Source: Vicingaceae bacterium (GTDB lineage Bacteria; Bacteroidota; Bacteroidia; Flavobacteriales_E; Vicingaceae). Taken from it: a stretch of 64,000 nt of DNA. The notes beneath the pieces are model-generated. The model was not told the origin of the DNA. It made no database searches and saw nothing but the letters and a program-made list of their open reading frames with translations. How positions within the stretch are numbered: the first letter of the stretch is position 1; the number at the start of each line of letters is the position of its first letter. Positions 41,001 through 51,200 of this stretch are shown piece after piece. The translations under genes and the position numbers were made by a program. The stretch lies in assembly GCA_028336925.1 (NCBI GenBank), contig JAOKVV010000007.1, positions 1 to 64,000 of the forward strand. Reading direction: 5' to 3'.

Positions 41001-44000
41001 AGATTGATTAGCCTGTTGTTGACCTGTAAATGAACTAATAGGAATTAGCGTTCCATTTGTATCTACAAAAACTTCTAAGGCACCCATTGAAGCACCATAC
41101 ATATGATACCAATATTCAAGATAAACTGTCGTATCATTTGGACCTAAAAAGATCTGAGGTGATACAAGCGTATCTGAGTTTCCTTGAGTTGATCCAGAAG
41201 TTTCAAGGTATACAAATGTTCCTCCTGCACCAATTGTGTGGTCAGCAGCAGGTCCTGTACCTGAAGAACCTGTGGATGATCCTGATTGAAATCTAGGATT
41301 AGTCGCAGCTGTTCTCGTCCACCCATTTGTTCCAATTGAAGAACTAGTTCCAAAAATTTCGAAATCCTCCATAAATGGCACTAATTCAGGAGCTGTAAAT
41401 TCAACTGCACCAATATCAGGTGTGGTTGTGCTTCTTGGATTTCCATTAATATCAGTCGTTAAACCTGTTACAGGAGTTCCCTTATTATCCAATGAGTCAG
41501 ATAGTGGAGTAAGATCATTGGGTACATTAATAAACATTGGGTCATCGCTAAGTGAGTTAACGTTTAAAGTAGCATTTGCTGATTGAAAAGCTGCTAAATC
41601 CGTATAAACAGGGATTCCAAATTTAACGAGATTTGAACCACTAGTATAGAAAATATTGTAATCCATGGTAATTGGGTTTCCATCTAAACCATAAAATGCA
41701 TAATCCCCACCATTACTACTGAAAATATTATTACTAATGTCAAGATTAACATCATCGTTAAGGTAAATACCATAATCCGATGCAGAGGTTGTGTTGTGAT
41801 AAACGTTTATTTCTTCTACGTCATCTAGATATAAACCATCATCACCGCCTATAAAGATATTGTTAGCAATTAGTGATTTAGTGCTAACTGTATTATCATA
41901 GTTGTAATCATTACCTTCTAATCCATTGTCATTTCCCTTAAATCGGTTACCCGTAATAGTAAAGTTTTCAAGATCTGAAGAGTACATTCCATCACTAAAA
42001 GAACTGTTTAAACCATCGACAAAATTATTAGTAATTGTTACGTCGTTGTAACCTACTGTGTATAATCCATTATCATCTGCATCTCTAATAACATTATTAT
42101 TAATGGTTAAAGTTTGACTTCTTGCAGCAGCATTGTAGTTCCCATAAACAGATATTCCCCTTTCACCACCTGTTACCAAGTTGTTTGAAATAGTCAAACT
42201 GTCAACATCTGATGTATTATTATCAGAAGTTTCAAGACCTGAAATCATAATACCTGCAACATCTGAAGATGTTCCCACAGGCATTGTTATTATATTGTTA
42301 TCGATAATGATATTATTAGCTCCATTCCATATATGAATACCCCACTTATCAAAGCCAGTACCCGCAGAAACATCAATAGTCATATTTCTAATCGTAAGAT
42401 AACTGGTTCCATCAAGGTTAATAGTTGAAGCTCTGATTGATTGATCATGTGTTACAATAGTATTAACAGCATTACCTCCATCTAATGTAACTGTGTTTGT
42501 TGCACTAGCCCCAGGTATCGAACCAAGGGATACTTGATCATTGTAGGTGCCTGCAGCTACATTTACTGTTACAGGGCCTGATACGCCAATATTGGCAATT
42601 AAATTGGTAAAATCTGCAAAACTTTGAAAGTTAGTACCTCCTGTAGCAACTGCAGAATCAATAGTAAATGTTCCACTCATTGGAAGTCCAACAAAGAAGT
42701 TATTAGCATCACTCCAATCACTGCTATCATTTACTCCACAGATACTTCTTACATACCAATCTAAAGAACTATAAGTTGTAAGACCTGCTAAAGTGTATGG
42801 ATTAGTAATACTAGTAGATACTCTTGTACCTGTTCCTAAAGTAAATCCGGTAGTTCCGTATTCAATTTCCCATGCAGTAGCAGAACCATTTTCTGTCCAT
42901 CCTAAAGTTGCAGCAGTGTTAGTAATGTTACTTGCGGATAAAGATGTTGGTTTTGGACAAGTAACACAAGAGGTAACTTCTACAAGATCAATTGCCATAT
43001 CACCTGTGTAACTAGCACCCCTTGTACTTTTAAATTCTAAATAGATTTGCTGACCTAAGTAGGTATCTAAATTAACTCCAACATTCACAAAAGGATCCGC
43101 TTGATTTGCTTGAACTTGACCACTGTAAGTAAATACATTGGTAAATGGTCCGGAAGCTGAAGTACTAACACCAACTTCAAGTGTTCCCATTGTTGCTCCA
43201 TGTGCATGATACCAAAAAGATAGTTCTGCACCTGATGTAGCCGATGATAAATTTATCAATGGGGATACAGCTGATGTTGTTGCGCCTAATGACCCCGAAG
43301 AAGTTTCAGTATATAAGTAATTTACTCCACTATGCGCAGTGTTTGGACCTGTACCTGAAGAGCCAGTTCCATTTGCATCATAAATCCATCCAAATCCTGA
43401 AGTAACAGTTCCTGTCCAACCACCAACGGTTTCGAAATCGTCAGAAAAATATACTTGTGGACCACCGACTGTACAATTTACTCCTTGTGCAGATTGAATC
43501 AACGTTGTAAATGTAGCTGATGTTGACCAAGGACTAGTATCCCCAACTGTGCAAATACTTCTAACTGTCCAATCGTAGGAGGTAGCGCCTGTTAAACCGC
43601 TTAAAAAAGCAGATTGGCTTGAAGCCATCATTTTAGTTCCTGCGCCCGGCGTGTAACCAGTAGGACCATATTCAAATTGCCAAGAAGTTGCTGTTCCAGC
43701 TTCTGTCCAAGAGATACTTGCAGAGTCTGAAGTAATGTTACTTGTAGCAAGAGATAATGGCTCAGGGCACATTGGTACAGGGCTGTAATAAGCAACAACT
43801 TCCCATGTGTTGTTAACTACATAATTATAAGTTGCACCGCAACCCGTACCTCCATAAGTTCTTCCTAATTCTAATTGAATAAGAACTGTACCTACAGCGC
43901 CATTTGCAAACGTAAGGCCTGTTCTTGAATAAAGTGATGTTCCACCTGAATTTCCAAGACCATTACTTAGCGTTGCTTCTGCAGAATTAGTAGTTGAAGA

Positions 44001-44285
44001 GGATAATCTAGAACGCTGCTCCGACATCCAACCGCCGCCTGCTGCTGTAAAATCGTAAGAAGTAGAAATACTGTCAATTCTATTTCCCGGTGGAATTACT
44101 AACGTAACGGATCCAGGACAACTAGAGCTGCCCGAGCTTGATGTAAAGGAACGATCTGAATCTATATTCCCTGTTTGATAAGTAGCACAGACTGCCCCCG
44201 GAGGACACTGAGCCTTTGAATTGTTAATACTCGCTATAAACCCGACAAATGCGACGATAGCGTAGAAAAAAGTACTTTTCTTCAT
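38040..44285 (-). CDS. giant secreted T9SS protein: Fn3 + MAM-like + right-handed beta-helix + GEVED + duplicated carbohydrate-binding-like module + OB-fold-like + type A CTD
   Basis: 2081 aa; signal peptide; Fn3 copies (PTSLSASNITNTAATLGWTENG...), beta-helix (NLDGTSYLTIRNMTIDVSAG), GEVED (DWNNDLDFDDTLENVYSG), C-terminal SFYPNPNDGQFKLQIEN...GLYFVRLINDNGVKVEKLIIK. Confidence 0.9.
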   Translation of the reverse strand: MKKSTFFYAIVAFVGFIASINNSKAQCPPGAVCATYQTGNIDSDRSFTSSSGSSSCPGSVTLVIPPGNRIDSISTSYDFTAAGGGWMSEQRSRLSSSTTNSAEATLSNGLGNSGGTSLYSRTGLTFANGAVGTVLIQLELGRTYGGTGCGATYNYVVNNTWEVVAYYSPVPMCPEPLSLATSNITSDSASISWTEAGTATSWQFEYGPTGYTPGAGTKMMASSQSAFLSGLTGATSYDWTVRSICTVGDTSPWSTSATFTTLIQSAQGVNCTVGGPQVYFSDDFETVGGWTGTVTSGFGWIYDANGTGSSGTGPNTAHSGVNYLYTETSSGSLGATTSAVSPLINLSSATSGAELSFWYHAHGATMGTLEVGVSTSASGPFTNVFTYSGQVQANQADPFVNVGVNLDTYLGQQIYLEFKSTRGASYTGDMAIDLVEVTSCVTCPKPTSLSASNITNTAATLGWTENGSATAWEIEYGTTGFTLGTGTRVSTSITNPYTLAGLTTYSSLDWYVRSICGVNDSSDWSDANNFFVGLPMSGTFTIDSAVATGGTNFQSFADFTNLIANIGVSGPVTVNVAAGTYNDQVSLGSIPGASATNTVTLDGGNAVNTIVTHDQSIRASTINLDGTSYLTIRNMTIDVSAGTGFDKWGIHIWNGANNIIIDNNIITMPVGTSSDVAGIMISGLETSDNNTSDVDSLTISNNLVTGGERGISVYGNYNAAARSQTLTINNNVIRDADDNGLYTVGYNDVTITNNFVDGLNSSFSDGMYSSDLENFTITGNRFKGNDNGLEGNDYNYDNTVSTKSLIANNIFIGGDDGLYLDDVEEINVYHNTTSASDYGIYLNDDVNLDISNNIFSSNGGDYAFYGLDGNPITMDYNIFYTSGSNLVKFGIPVYTDLAAFQSANATLNVNSLSDDPMFINVPNDLTPLSDSLDNKGTPVTGLTTDINGNPRSTTTPDIGAVEFTAPELVPFMEDFEIFGTSSSIGTNGWTRTAATNPRFQSGSSTGSSGTGPAADHTIGAGGTFVYLETSGSTQGNSDTLVSPQIFLGPNDTTVYLEYWYHMYGASMGALEVFVDTNGTLIPISSFTGQQQANQSDAWRLDAHLINGLEGKLIQLKFVGVAGSSFTGDLGIDDISLGMPPSCFQPSSPSIANLTQTSVDLNWVDINPTATFELEYDTAGFVLGTGTSVIVSATNASLTGLTANTNYDWYVRAICSAGDTTMRIQSSFYTGYCIPAPASVDGSGITNVSFDTVNNTTGAEPGNYADYTNLIGAVKIGGPVSIDITYSTGYTYTTEIWVDWNNDLDFDDTLENVYSGVSLSTNPTTLTANWNVPSNVPLGQYRMRIGGADVGPPTPCYTGTWASFEDYTIEVTPLSPISLPITWDDTANVDYTTIDFGGNASSLVADPTNASNKVLQSIKGIGAQVWAGTTLGDSLATPIAFASGTTTIRAVVYSPAANLEVRLKVEDKTNPGISVETAVNTTVANGWDTLSFNFSNHIVGTAAINFANTYDKMSIFYNFGVSPTTAETYYVDYVEDVSVNAGPPAPTKAVIALPITWDDTTNVNYSTIDFGGNASALVADPTNATNLVLQSIKGIGAQVWAGTTLGDSLSTAIPFSTGNTTIRAVVYSPSAGTPVRLKVEDYNNGTISVESEVLTTVANGWDTLNFDMTLNVANTPAINFASTYNKMSIFYNFGTSPTASETYYVDYVEFGNPPAPVPYYPIGTINTVDATTGVADSLNVTCFTSGTVAGIDLDGNNGISFTIIDQSGSTPEGINIYNFTDVSNYVVNEGDSIMVRGYIDQYNGLTELFPDSIMIISTNASLPAHTLVTSLDETTESQLIRMENLTVTNVPSGSSKNIDLFDGTNTFTMRIDSDTDVLDSLTFTVGDVICSVNGIGGQFDNSNPYTSGYQIFPMRYTDVVFAPTVDLGSDTIVCDTNGFMLDAGAFASYMWNTGDTTQMITPTTANSQYIVTVMDANGCTATDTVNVTVTVCVGINDVVKNNAIISFYPNPNDGQFKLQIENVTALNSTIEVVNINGQIVYSENLNINGSLSKDINLNVERGLYFVRLINDNGVKVEKLIIK
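39160..40162 (-). repeat. two-copy ~522-bp tandem intragenic repeat
   Basis: LPITWDDT.NV.Y.TIDFGGNAS.LVADPTNA.N.VLQSIKGIGAQVWAGTTLGDSL...YYVDYVE appears twice; identical tatcatcccaagttattggtaaag anchors start at 39611 and 40133. Confidence 0.85.
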
Positions 44286-44364
44286 AAGTTAAGTAATTGA
44301 TTATTAATTAATTAGTTCACTCTCTAGTTGTTGTAGTAGATCATCACTCGAGAAAAATGAATCT

Positions 44365-44396
44365 CAAAGCTATCTTAATTCATTGGATTCTCAAAA
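44365..44396 (-). promoter_or_regulatory. Bacteroidetes promoter TTTG-N19-TAGCTTTG for the giant T9SS gene
   Basis: Minus strand ttttgagaatccaatgaattaagaTAGCTTTG, ~80 bp upstream of the ATG. Confidence 0.7.
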
Positions 44397-44711
44397 TTTT
44401 ACCCACCCAATTGTTAATAACTTTTTAAATATTATTTAATTTTAGAAGTTAAAGTTATTTTTAAAATTGGGTAAAATGAATAAAATAATAATTAAATCTA
44501 TTGAATACAATACAGGAATAATTCTCTACACACACCCTAATAATTTAGAGTTTAGTTGCGTTTTAATTTATTATTAATTAAGTATAAAATTGCTTTAGGA
44601 GTTTACTATACTTTAACCAACTTGTGTAAGATTAAAAAAGTTGAACTCCGTAAATTTTATTTAAATTTTAGGATTATTACCTAAAAGGCTATTTTAGGTT
44701 CAACTATTATA

Positions 44712-44739
44712 TTGAAAGAAAAAAACATTTTTAGTTTTG
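44712..44739 (+). promoter_or_regulatory. Bacteroidetes promoter TTG-N17-TAGTTTTG
   Basis: ttgaaagaaaaaaacatttttagttttg, 20 bp upstream of ATG 44760. Confidence 0.65.
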
Positions 44740-44759
44740 AGAGTGAAATCATTTATGTT

Positions 44760-45259
44760 ATGCTGTATAAAGTATTTATAACTATTTTTTTTTTAGTTGT
44801 TTAGTAACAAAAGCGTTTAATTCAGATTCTCTAAGTTTAAAGCTTAAAGGGGAAATTTTAATCCAAACTGATGAGCCTTCAATTTGTGATATTTATTTAT
44901 ATCGAGGTAATGATTTGATCGATAGTATTAAATCTTCTGCAGCAGGTATATTTGAAATAGATGTTAAATTAGGATATAATTACACCTTAGAAATTAGTAA
45001 GCCTGGATTTTATTCAAAAAGGTTTTGTATAAATGCAGAGGTAGATGACATTAACACAAATTTCCCTAATTTTGAGTTTATATGTGAAATGTTTCATAGA
45101 AACAATGAGATAGAATATACTATTTTAGATTTTCCTGTAACAATTATCCAAGTAAATAAAAAGAAGGAAGAATTTGAATACAGTAAATCTTATACAAAGC
45201 ACATTAATAAAAAACGAAAAAGTCTTAATCAAGAAATGTCACAAAATTTTGAATTCTAA
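44760..45259 (+). pseudogene. secreted CarboxypepD_reg-like protein interrupted at a T10 run
   Basis: Frame 0 from ATG 44760 reads MLYKVFITIFFLVV*; frame 2 after T10 reads SCLVTKAFNSDSLSLKLKGEILIQTDEPSICDIYLYRGNDLIDSIKSSAAGIFEIDV... through 45259. The ORF track lists only 44915..45259. Confidence 0.65.
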
Positions 45260-45389
45260 AATATGGTGGCCAATGTGTGTTAGGGATTGCACACATTAAT
45301 GTTAAACGACTTAAAAATAAGTACCTACTACTTTTGACAGCATATCGTCAATTCCAAAAGGAGTTTGTAAGTTTGTTTTAACCCCCATT

Positions 45390-45420
45390 AAGCCGTTCTA
45401 TTTCTGAATAGAACGGCTTT
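45390..45420. terminator. bidirectional hairpin terminator between convergent genes
   Basis: aagccgttctatttctgaatagaacggctt. Confidence 0.75.
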
Positions 45421-45421
45421 C

Positions 45422-47230
45422 TTATTTTATCCGGATTGCTCGAATTTCAATTTTTCTACTTTTTATTGCATCATATAAGTAGATAGAGTTTATATCTTCA
45501 TTGTATTGATCTTCTTGACCTTCACCTAATGCTTCTTTCTGTAAAACTAATTGGCCTTTATCTATAAAAGGTATAAAAGCACCGTTATCATATTGTTCTA
45601 AGGTTTGAACAAAGCTATTTATTCTTCTTTGACTTAATGAGTAGTTATAATCCTTATCGGCAAGGGAACTCGAAAACCCCTGAATTAATAAAGTGATGCT
45701 GTCGTTATTTGATAACTCACTTTTCAAAAATTTAAATATTCTTAATAAATAGGTTTCACTCAATAGAGACCATTCAAAAAAGTCTTCGATTTCATCATGA
45801 TTAATAATAGAAGTCGCTGTCTTTTGAAGGTATTCATTTTTCTTGTTTTGGTAGTTATCTAGTAATTGGAAATAAGTCTTTGTGCTTATGTTTTCATTCT
45901 CTGAAAACTTTGGTTGGTCATTGTCAAAGTAAAGTGTGATTGGGAAATAGTTTTCTAAAGAGTCAATTTGAGGGTTGTTTTTTAAAGAATCTACTTTATA
46001 AAACAATAGGTCGTTACAACAAAAACCATTTAACAAAGAATTGTTTGATAAACGATTACTAGTTAAAAAGTAGGTATTGTTGTTAATAGAAAAGTAAAGA
46101 TCGTTTAAGGGCGAGTTTACTGCACTAAAATTCTTAACCTCATCAACATGATTGAATAAATCCGTATTTACACTGAAAACATCAAATCCACCTTTGTTTG
46201 CGTGCCAATTACTTGAAAAATATAATGTTCCCGATAAGTAAAATGGTGTTAATTCATCACCTGGGGTATTAATTGTTGATGGCAGTAATTTAGGGGTTTC
46301 ATAATTGCCGTTGTTTACTTTACTCGCCCATAAATCATAACCACCCAAACCGCCCGGCCTATTAGAAGAGAATATTAAAAAACTTTCATTATTTACCTCT
46401 GCTATGGTGGGCTGAGTATTTGTGAATCCATTTTTTTGAAGCGACTTGACGATGGTAAATTGCATGCTTTTTGTAGTATCAAATTCTGTATAGGCAATAT
46501 TGCAAATACCATTGGTGTCACAAACACTAAAATAGAGTAGATTTTTGCTTTTTAAATAAAATGGATTAGCTATTTGATAAACAGTTGCATCAATACCGAA
46601 ATTAAGTTCTTTTCCCTTTGTCCAGCTTTCATTGACTTGGATGGTTTGATAAATTTTACTTTTGATGTTTTCTCCTTTGGAATTTACTGCAGCATATAAG
46701 CCTAATTGATCCGCAATTGAATAAAATGAATATTCTGCATTTTCAGAATTAACACCTGTTCCAAAGGATTTGAAGGGAATTATCTCCCCTTCCGCTTGAA
46801 GCGCGAATTCACAGGACGTAAGGTATTGTTTTATAAGCTGGTAAGAGGAGCTTTCCTTTTTTCTTCTGAACGGGGTGAGTGCTCTTTGGTAGTATCTTTT
46901 CGCATTTCTATAGTCTCCTAATTGGTTGTAAGATAGAGCTATTAATAAACTAACTTGAGTGAATTTTCTATCTCTATCAGTATTGTAAATTGGTTTTAAT
47001 AGGGATACAGCTTTATTAAAATTGTTTACCTCAAAATAGGATTTGGCTAGTAAATAGCGAGCTCGTATTTCATTAGGGTAAACCTTAGTAAAATCTTTAA
47101 GTAATTCAATAGTAGATATGTATTCTCCTTTTGAGTATGCCTCGTTGGCTAATTGAATAACTTGTTTCTTATTTTGAGAATAGACAAATGAAAAGATAAA
47201 AAAGAATATAAAAGTAAGTTTTATCTTCAT
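45422..47230 (-). CDS. PorE-like protein: TPR + PD40 beta-propeller + OmpA-like C-terminus
   Basis: 602 aa; signal peptide, TPRs, FSSNRPGGLGGYDLWASK and FSSNWHANKGGFDVFSV PD40 repeats, C-terminal LLIQGFSSSLADKDYNYSLSQRRINSFVQTL. Confidence 0.85.
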   Translation of the reverse strand: MKIKLTFIFFFIFSFVYSQNKKQVIQLANEAYSKGEYISTIELLKDFTKVYPNEIRARYLLAKSYFEVNNFNKAVSLLKPIYNTDRDRKFTQVSLLIALSYNQLGDYRNAKRYYQRALTPFRRKKESSSYQLIKQYLTSCEFALQAEGEIIPFKSFGTGVNSENAEYSFYSIADQLGLYAAVNSKGENIKSKIYQTIQVNESWTKGKELNFGIDATVYQIANPFYLKSKNLLYFSVCDTNGICNIAYTEFDTTKSMQFTIVKSLQKNGFTNTQPTIAEVNNESFLIFSSNRPGGLGGYDLWASKVNNGNYETPKLLPSTINTPGDELTPFYLSGTLYFSSNWHANKGGFDVFSVNTDLFNHVDEVKNFSAVNSPLNDLYFSINNNTYFLTSNRLSNNSLLNGFCCNDLLFYKVDSLKNNPQIDSLENYFPITLYFDNDQPKFSENENISTKTYFQLLDNYQNKKNEYLQKTATSIINHDEIEDFFEWSLLSETYLLRIFKFLKSELSNNDSITLLIQGFSSSLADKDYNYSLSQRRINSFVQTLEQYDNGAFIPFIDKGQLVLQKEALGEGQEDQYNEDINSIYLYDAIKSRKIEIRAIRIK

Positions 47231-47231
47231 T

Positions 47232-48242
47232 TTACATAAAATTAGGACACTTAGTGCCTCTTTTATAGTGTGGTTTATAATTGTTAATCAAATGAACAAT
47301 TGATATTTCCAATCCACCTTTATTGTTATTCGCTTGGGTCAAGTCTGATGTTCCAATATCATAACTAAAGGAAAGGGATGTTTGGGTTAATTCTAAACCG
47401 ACATTTATTATTGCTGCATCCTTATTTCTATAAAAAACACCTCCTGTTATTGCTTTTCTAGCGTACCTCGTTTTTTCAAAGTAATACCTTAAATTGCTTC
47501 CTATAATAACTTCTTGTGCTTTCCCTTGTTTCATAAACAATACACTTGGTTGAATATCAATAAGCTGATTTACTAGAAATGTTGATGAGAAATGATAGGC
47601 AGTTCGCATTTCTAATTGTTGATCTTCAAGTTGTAAGAAGCTATTTTTAGGCCGCAGTAAATTGTGAAATGCAATTCCGAATTTTATAGCATTATCAGAA
47701 TTTATAGCATAATTAATATGAGATCCTACAGATGGATTGAAATAGCCAAAAGATTCACTGTTAAAGTTTTCGCCATTTGGATTATTTGGATTGTACGAAT
47801 TACCAACATATTGCTTGTCAAATGAAAAGCTGTTTACATCTACTTTAACTTGCTGATAGGAAAGTCCGGCGCCAATACTTACCGATAATGTAGAATCATA
47901 ATTTAAGTTTTGTGAGTAATTGAAATTTATAGCGAAATTCGATTGTGTTAAGTTTTCCGATCCTGCTTGATCCTGAAACAATAGTAATCCGTAGCTAATT
48001 CGTTTTACTTTAAATAAATTTTTACCTTCTACAGAAAAGGAGTAGGTTTTATAACCTTCTCCAATAGAACTCCATTGATTTCTAAAATTTCCAACTAGTC
48101 TGTATTTAGCATTAAAATTTCCGGTAAGTGAAGGATTTAAATTTAATGGAGATTGGTTGTATTGCGAAAAATGTATGTCCTGTCCCACCAAGGGATGGAA
48201 AAGTGTAATTAGTAAAATGAATATGTAGTATTGTTTCTTCAA
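47232..48242 (-). CDS. PorP/SprF family type IX secretion membrane protein
   Basis: 336 aa; QDIHFSQYNQSPLNLNPSLTGNFNAKYRLVGNFRNQWSSIGEGYKTYSFSVEG. Confidence 0.93.
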   Translation of the reverse strand: MKKQYYIFILLITLFHPLVGQDIHFSQYNQSPLNLNPSLTGNFNAKYRLVGNFRNQWSSIGEGYKTYSFSVEGKNLFKVKRISYGLLLFQDQAGSENLTQSNFAINFNYSQNLNYDSTLSVSIGAGLSYQQVKVDVNSFSFDKQYVGNSYNPNNPNGENFNSESFGYFNPSVGSHINYAINSDNAIKFGIAFHNLLRPKNSFLQLEDQQLEMRTAYHFSSTFLVNQLIDIQPSVLFMKQGKAQEVIIGSNLRYYFEKTRYARKAITGGVFYRNKDAAIINVGLELTQTSLSFSYDIGTSDLTQANNNKGGLEISIVHLINNYKPHYKRGTKCPNFM

Positions 48243-48243
48243 T

Positions 48244-51200
48244 TTATCGAATTAATGTAACATCTCCTTTACTAAAATAGGTGGTTCCATTATAGCAGAT
48301 TGCCTTTAGTTGGTAGGCATAAACTGCAGGTGGAGCATCTTCACCTTTGTATTTCCCATTCCATCCAATATCTATATTGTTGGTTTCAAATACTAATTCT
48401 CCCCATCGATTAAACACTTGAAAAGTTAATTCTTTGATGTTAGGGCCACGAACGAAAAGTTGATCATTTGTACCGTCATTGTTTGGAGTAAATGCGGTAG
48501 GAACAAAAACAAAAGGATCAGCGCATTGGTCGTCATGTACGGCCAATCGCAGCTCTCCATTATAGGTGCAACCTGTAGAATCGTCTAAAATACTAAGGGT
48601 GTATAAAGTGTCATAAAGTGCTTTAGTGTATGTGCTGGCATTAAAAGGGGTTTCAACTAATTGCTCGGGCTTCCATCGATATTGGAAGTAAGGTTCTTGT
48701 ATATCTGAAGTGAGCAATATTGTTTTACCTAAGGGAACAGTGTCTTCTGCCGTAAAGGGAAATAATTGATTCACAATTGGTGGGTTCACAATAACTTTAA
48801 CTGAATCTTCAAAACGACACCCTTCATCTGTGTAAAGATCTAAGTGGTAAGTTGTGTTTTGATCTGCATTGATTAATATGGAGTTTGATGTATCAGAACC
48901 AAGAATAAAATTTGATGGGCTCCAGATATAAGTAACATTGTTTGAGCTGCTTGAAACATTTGCAACTATTCTAATCGTATCCTTTAAGCATTTCTTTATC
49001 ACATCCTCTAGCGTAACATTCAAGCTAGGTGCAGTTATGACAAAAGAAATTAAGGTATCGCAATTTTCATTACTCGCTTTTAAATAGTAAGCTTTTGTTG
49101 TTTGAATATTGGAGATAAAAAGGGTAGAAGTAGTTGTAATGGTGTCGCTTAAGTTTGAGGAGTTGGACCAAATGTAACGATTCGCCGTGCCATTATCATT
49201 GGGCGTAATGATAATATCTCCACCGTTACAGACAATAGAATCTCTTAAATTATTTATTTTAACTGATTGATAAACTTCAATTGAATCACTATAGACAGAG
49301 TCTGTAGCACAGTTGAAATTAAAAGCTTTTAAATCAATGGTATACTTACCTTGAGAATGATACGTAATTCGAGGATTTATTTGGCTGGAGGTGATGCCAT
49401 TGCCAAAATCCCATAAAAGAGAGTCATAATTTTCACTTAAGTCAAAAAATTGAAAAGTTGCAGGCATACACAAAGCAGAGTCTGCGATTACGAATTGTGG
49501 CTTAATAACCCGGTTATAAACAACTATGGTATCATAAGCACTGCATCCAAAACCTTTAATTCTAGCATAATATGTCGTGGTCGTATCCGGTTTTACTGTT
49601 ATTGAATTAGATCCTTTTGGATTAATTCGATTTGTAAATTTATTATTTACACTCCAAACTACGTCCTCTACGGTTCCTGTATAGTTTGGAATTAATACAA
49701 TACTATCTGAATTACAAATCGTAGTGTCATTTAAAGGAGTTACTTGGATGTCGTTGCTGAAAACATAAATGTTCTTTATTGTTGTATCGGAAGAGCCGCA
49801 TATAGAATCTCCAACAATTAGCTGCACAGGATATAGCCCTGGTTGTGTATATGTAATTGATATATTTTTATTAATCGAATCAATTTGTCCATTGCCATAA
49901 CTCCAAATAAAAAATTCATTGCTTCCAAGTTCTGTTTCAAAGTTTACAACACTTGGTGCACAAACACTATCATCATCTACAGTTATTGTGGCAGTAGGCA
50001 AAACTTCTAAAGATATTTTGAAAAGAGCATTAGAGCAAGATGGGGATACATTGACAGGGAAAAGTGGATTACTCAGTTGGAAATCATTTCTATTTCTGCA
50101 ATCAGCACAAACCGATTGGTAAATTATTCCATCTTGATTAAATCGACTTGTTCCACCATCTACATGATCGCTAGTTCCCGGTCCTCCACCAAAAAAAGAG
50201 GCAAACTCCAAGCTTTGTGCATCTTTAGAGAGTACCATAAAATAGAAATTATATCCATGAGTGGTGCTTTTAAATGCATCAGATGTAATTGGCATTTGTG
50301 AACTTAAAGGCTGAGTATTTACTCCGCCTGCAAGTGTATTACCCCATCCGGTGAGGTAAATGTTCTGACATCTATCTACTAGAAATGCTGTTGGAGATAG
50401 ATCAATATTTCCTGACCCAAGTTGGCTTCCGACTGTGGTAGAAAATATAGAAGAGGTTAGATTTTGATTAAACTTTATAATGAATTGGCCGGCATTTGCA
50501 TTAACATAAGGGGCATTTTTTACAGGGAAATTACCTCCTGCGCTATGGCCAAACGCATAAACGTCATCATATCGATCAATTTCTACAAAAAAGGATTGAT
50601 CATAACCATTAGTTCCTACAAAAGTCCCTGCAGAAAGTGAGCTTCCATCATTTGAAATTTTTAATACATATCCATCAGAAAGACCACCATTAAAATTAGA
50701 TTGAAAGGAGGATGTCACGCTACCTAATGAAAAGTCATTACTTGCAGTTCCTCCTGATGCATAGACTTCTCCTACTGAATTAAACTTAACCGAATACCCC
50801 GCATCGTCATCGGTTCCTCCAAAGTATGAACTCCATAAAATGCTATTTAGCTGTTGATTCATTTTAATAACGATGATGTCCTGCTCCCCAAATGAGCTAT
50901 CATTCAGTGCGTTTACCATTGGAAAATCAGTAGAAAAAGATGAACTAACGATAAAAACATTTCCATTTGCATCTACATTAATCTCTCCTCTTGCTTGGTC
51001 GCCATATCCATAGAGTAGTCCATTGTTATAAGCTGTTCCAACAGAGTTTGAAACTAAATTTAGACCATCATTTTCACTTCCCCCCAGGTATGTGGAAGCA
51101 AGGAATTGGGTACCATCCGCACTTATTTTAGCTACAAAAATGTCTGAGCCTAAATTAAAGAATTGTATTGCACTGACTGGTGTTCCTCCATTAAATGACG

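Noticed and set aside
41057-41353. Plus/minus alternative ORFs within the giant T9SS gene
   Set aside because: Shadow ORFs with no start context or family similarity, in the middle of a conserved mosaic protein.
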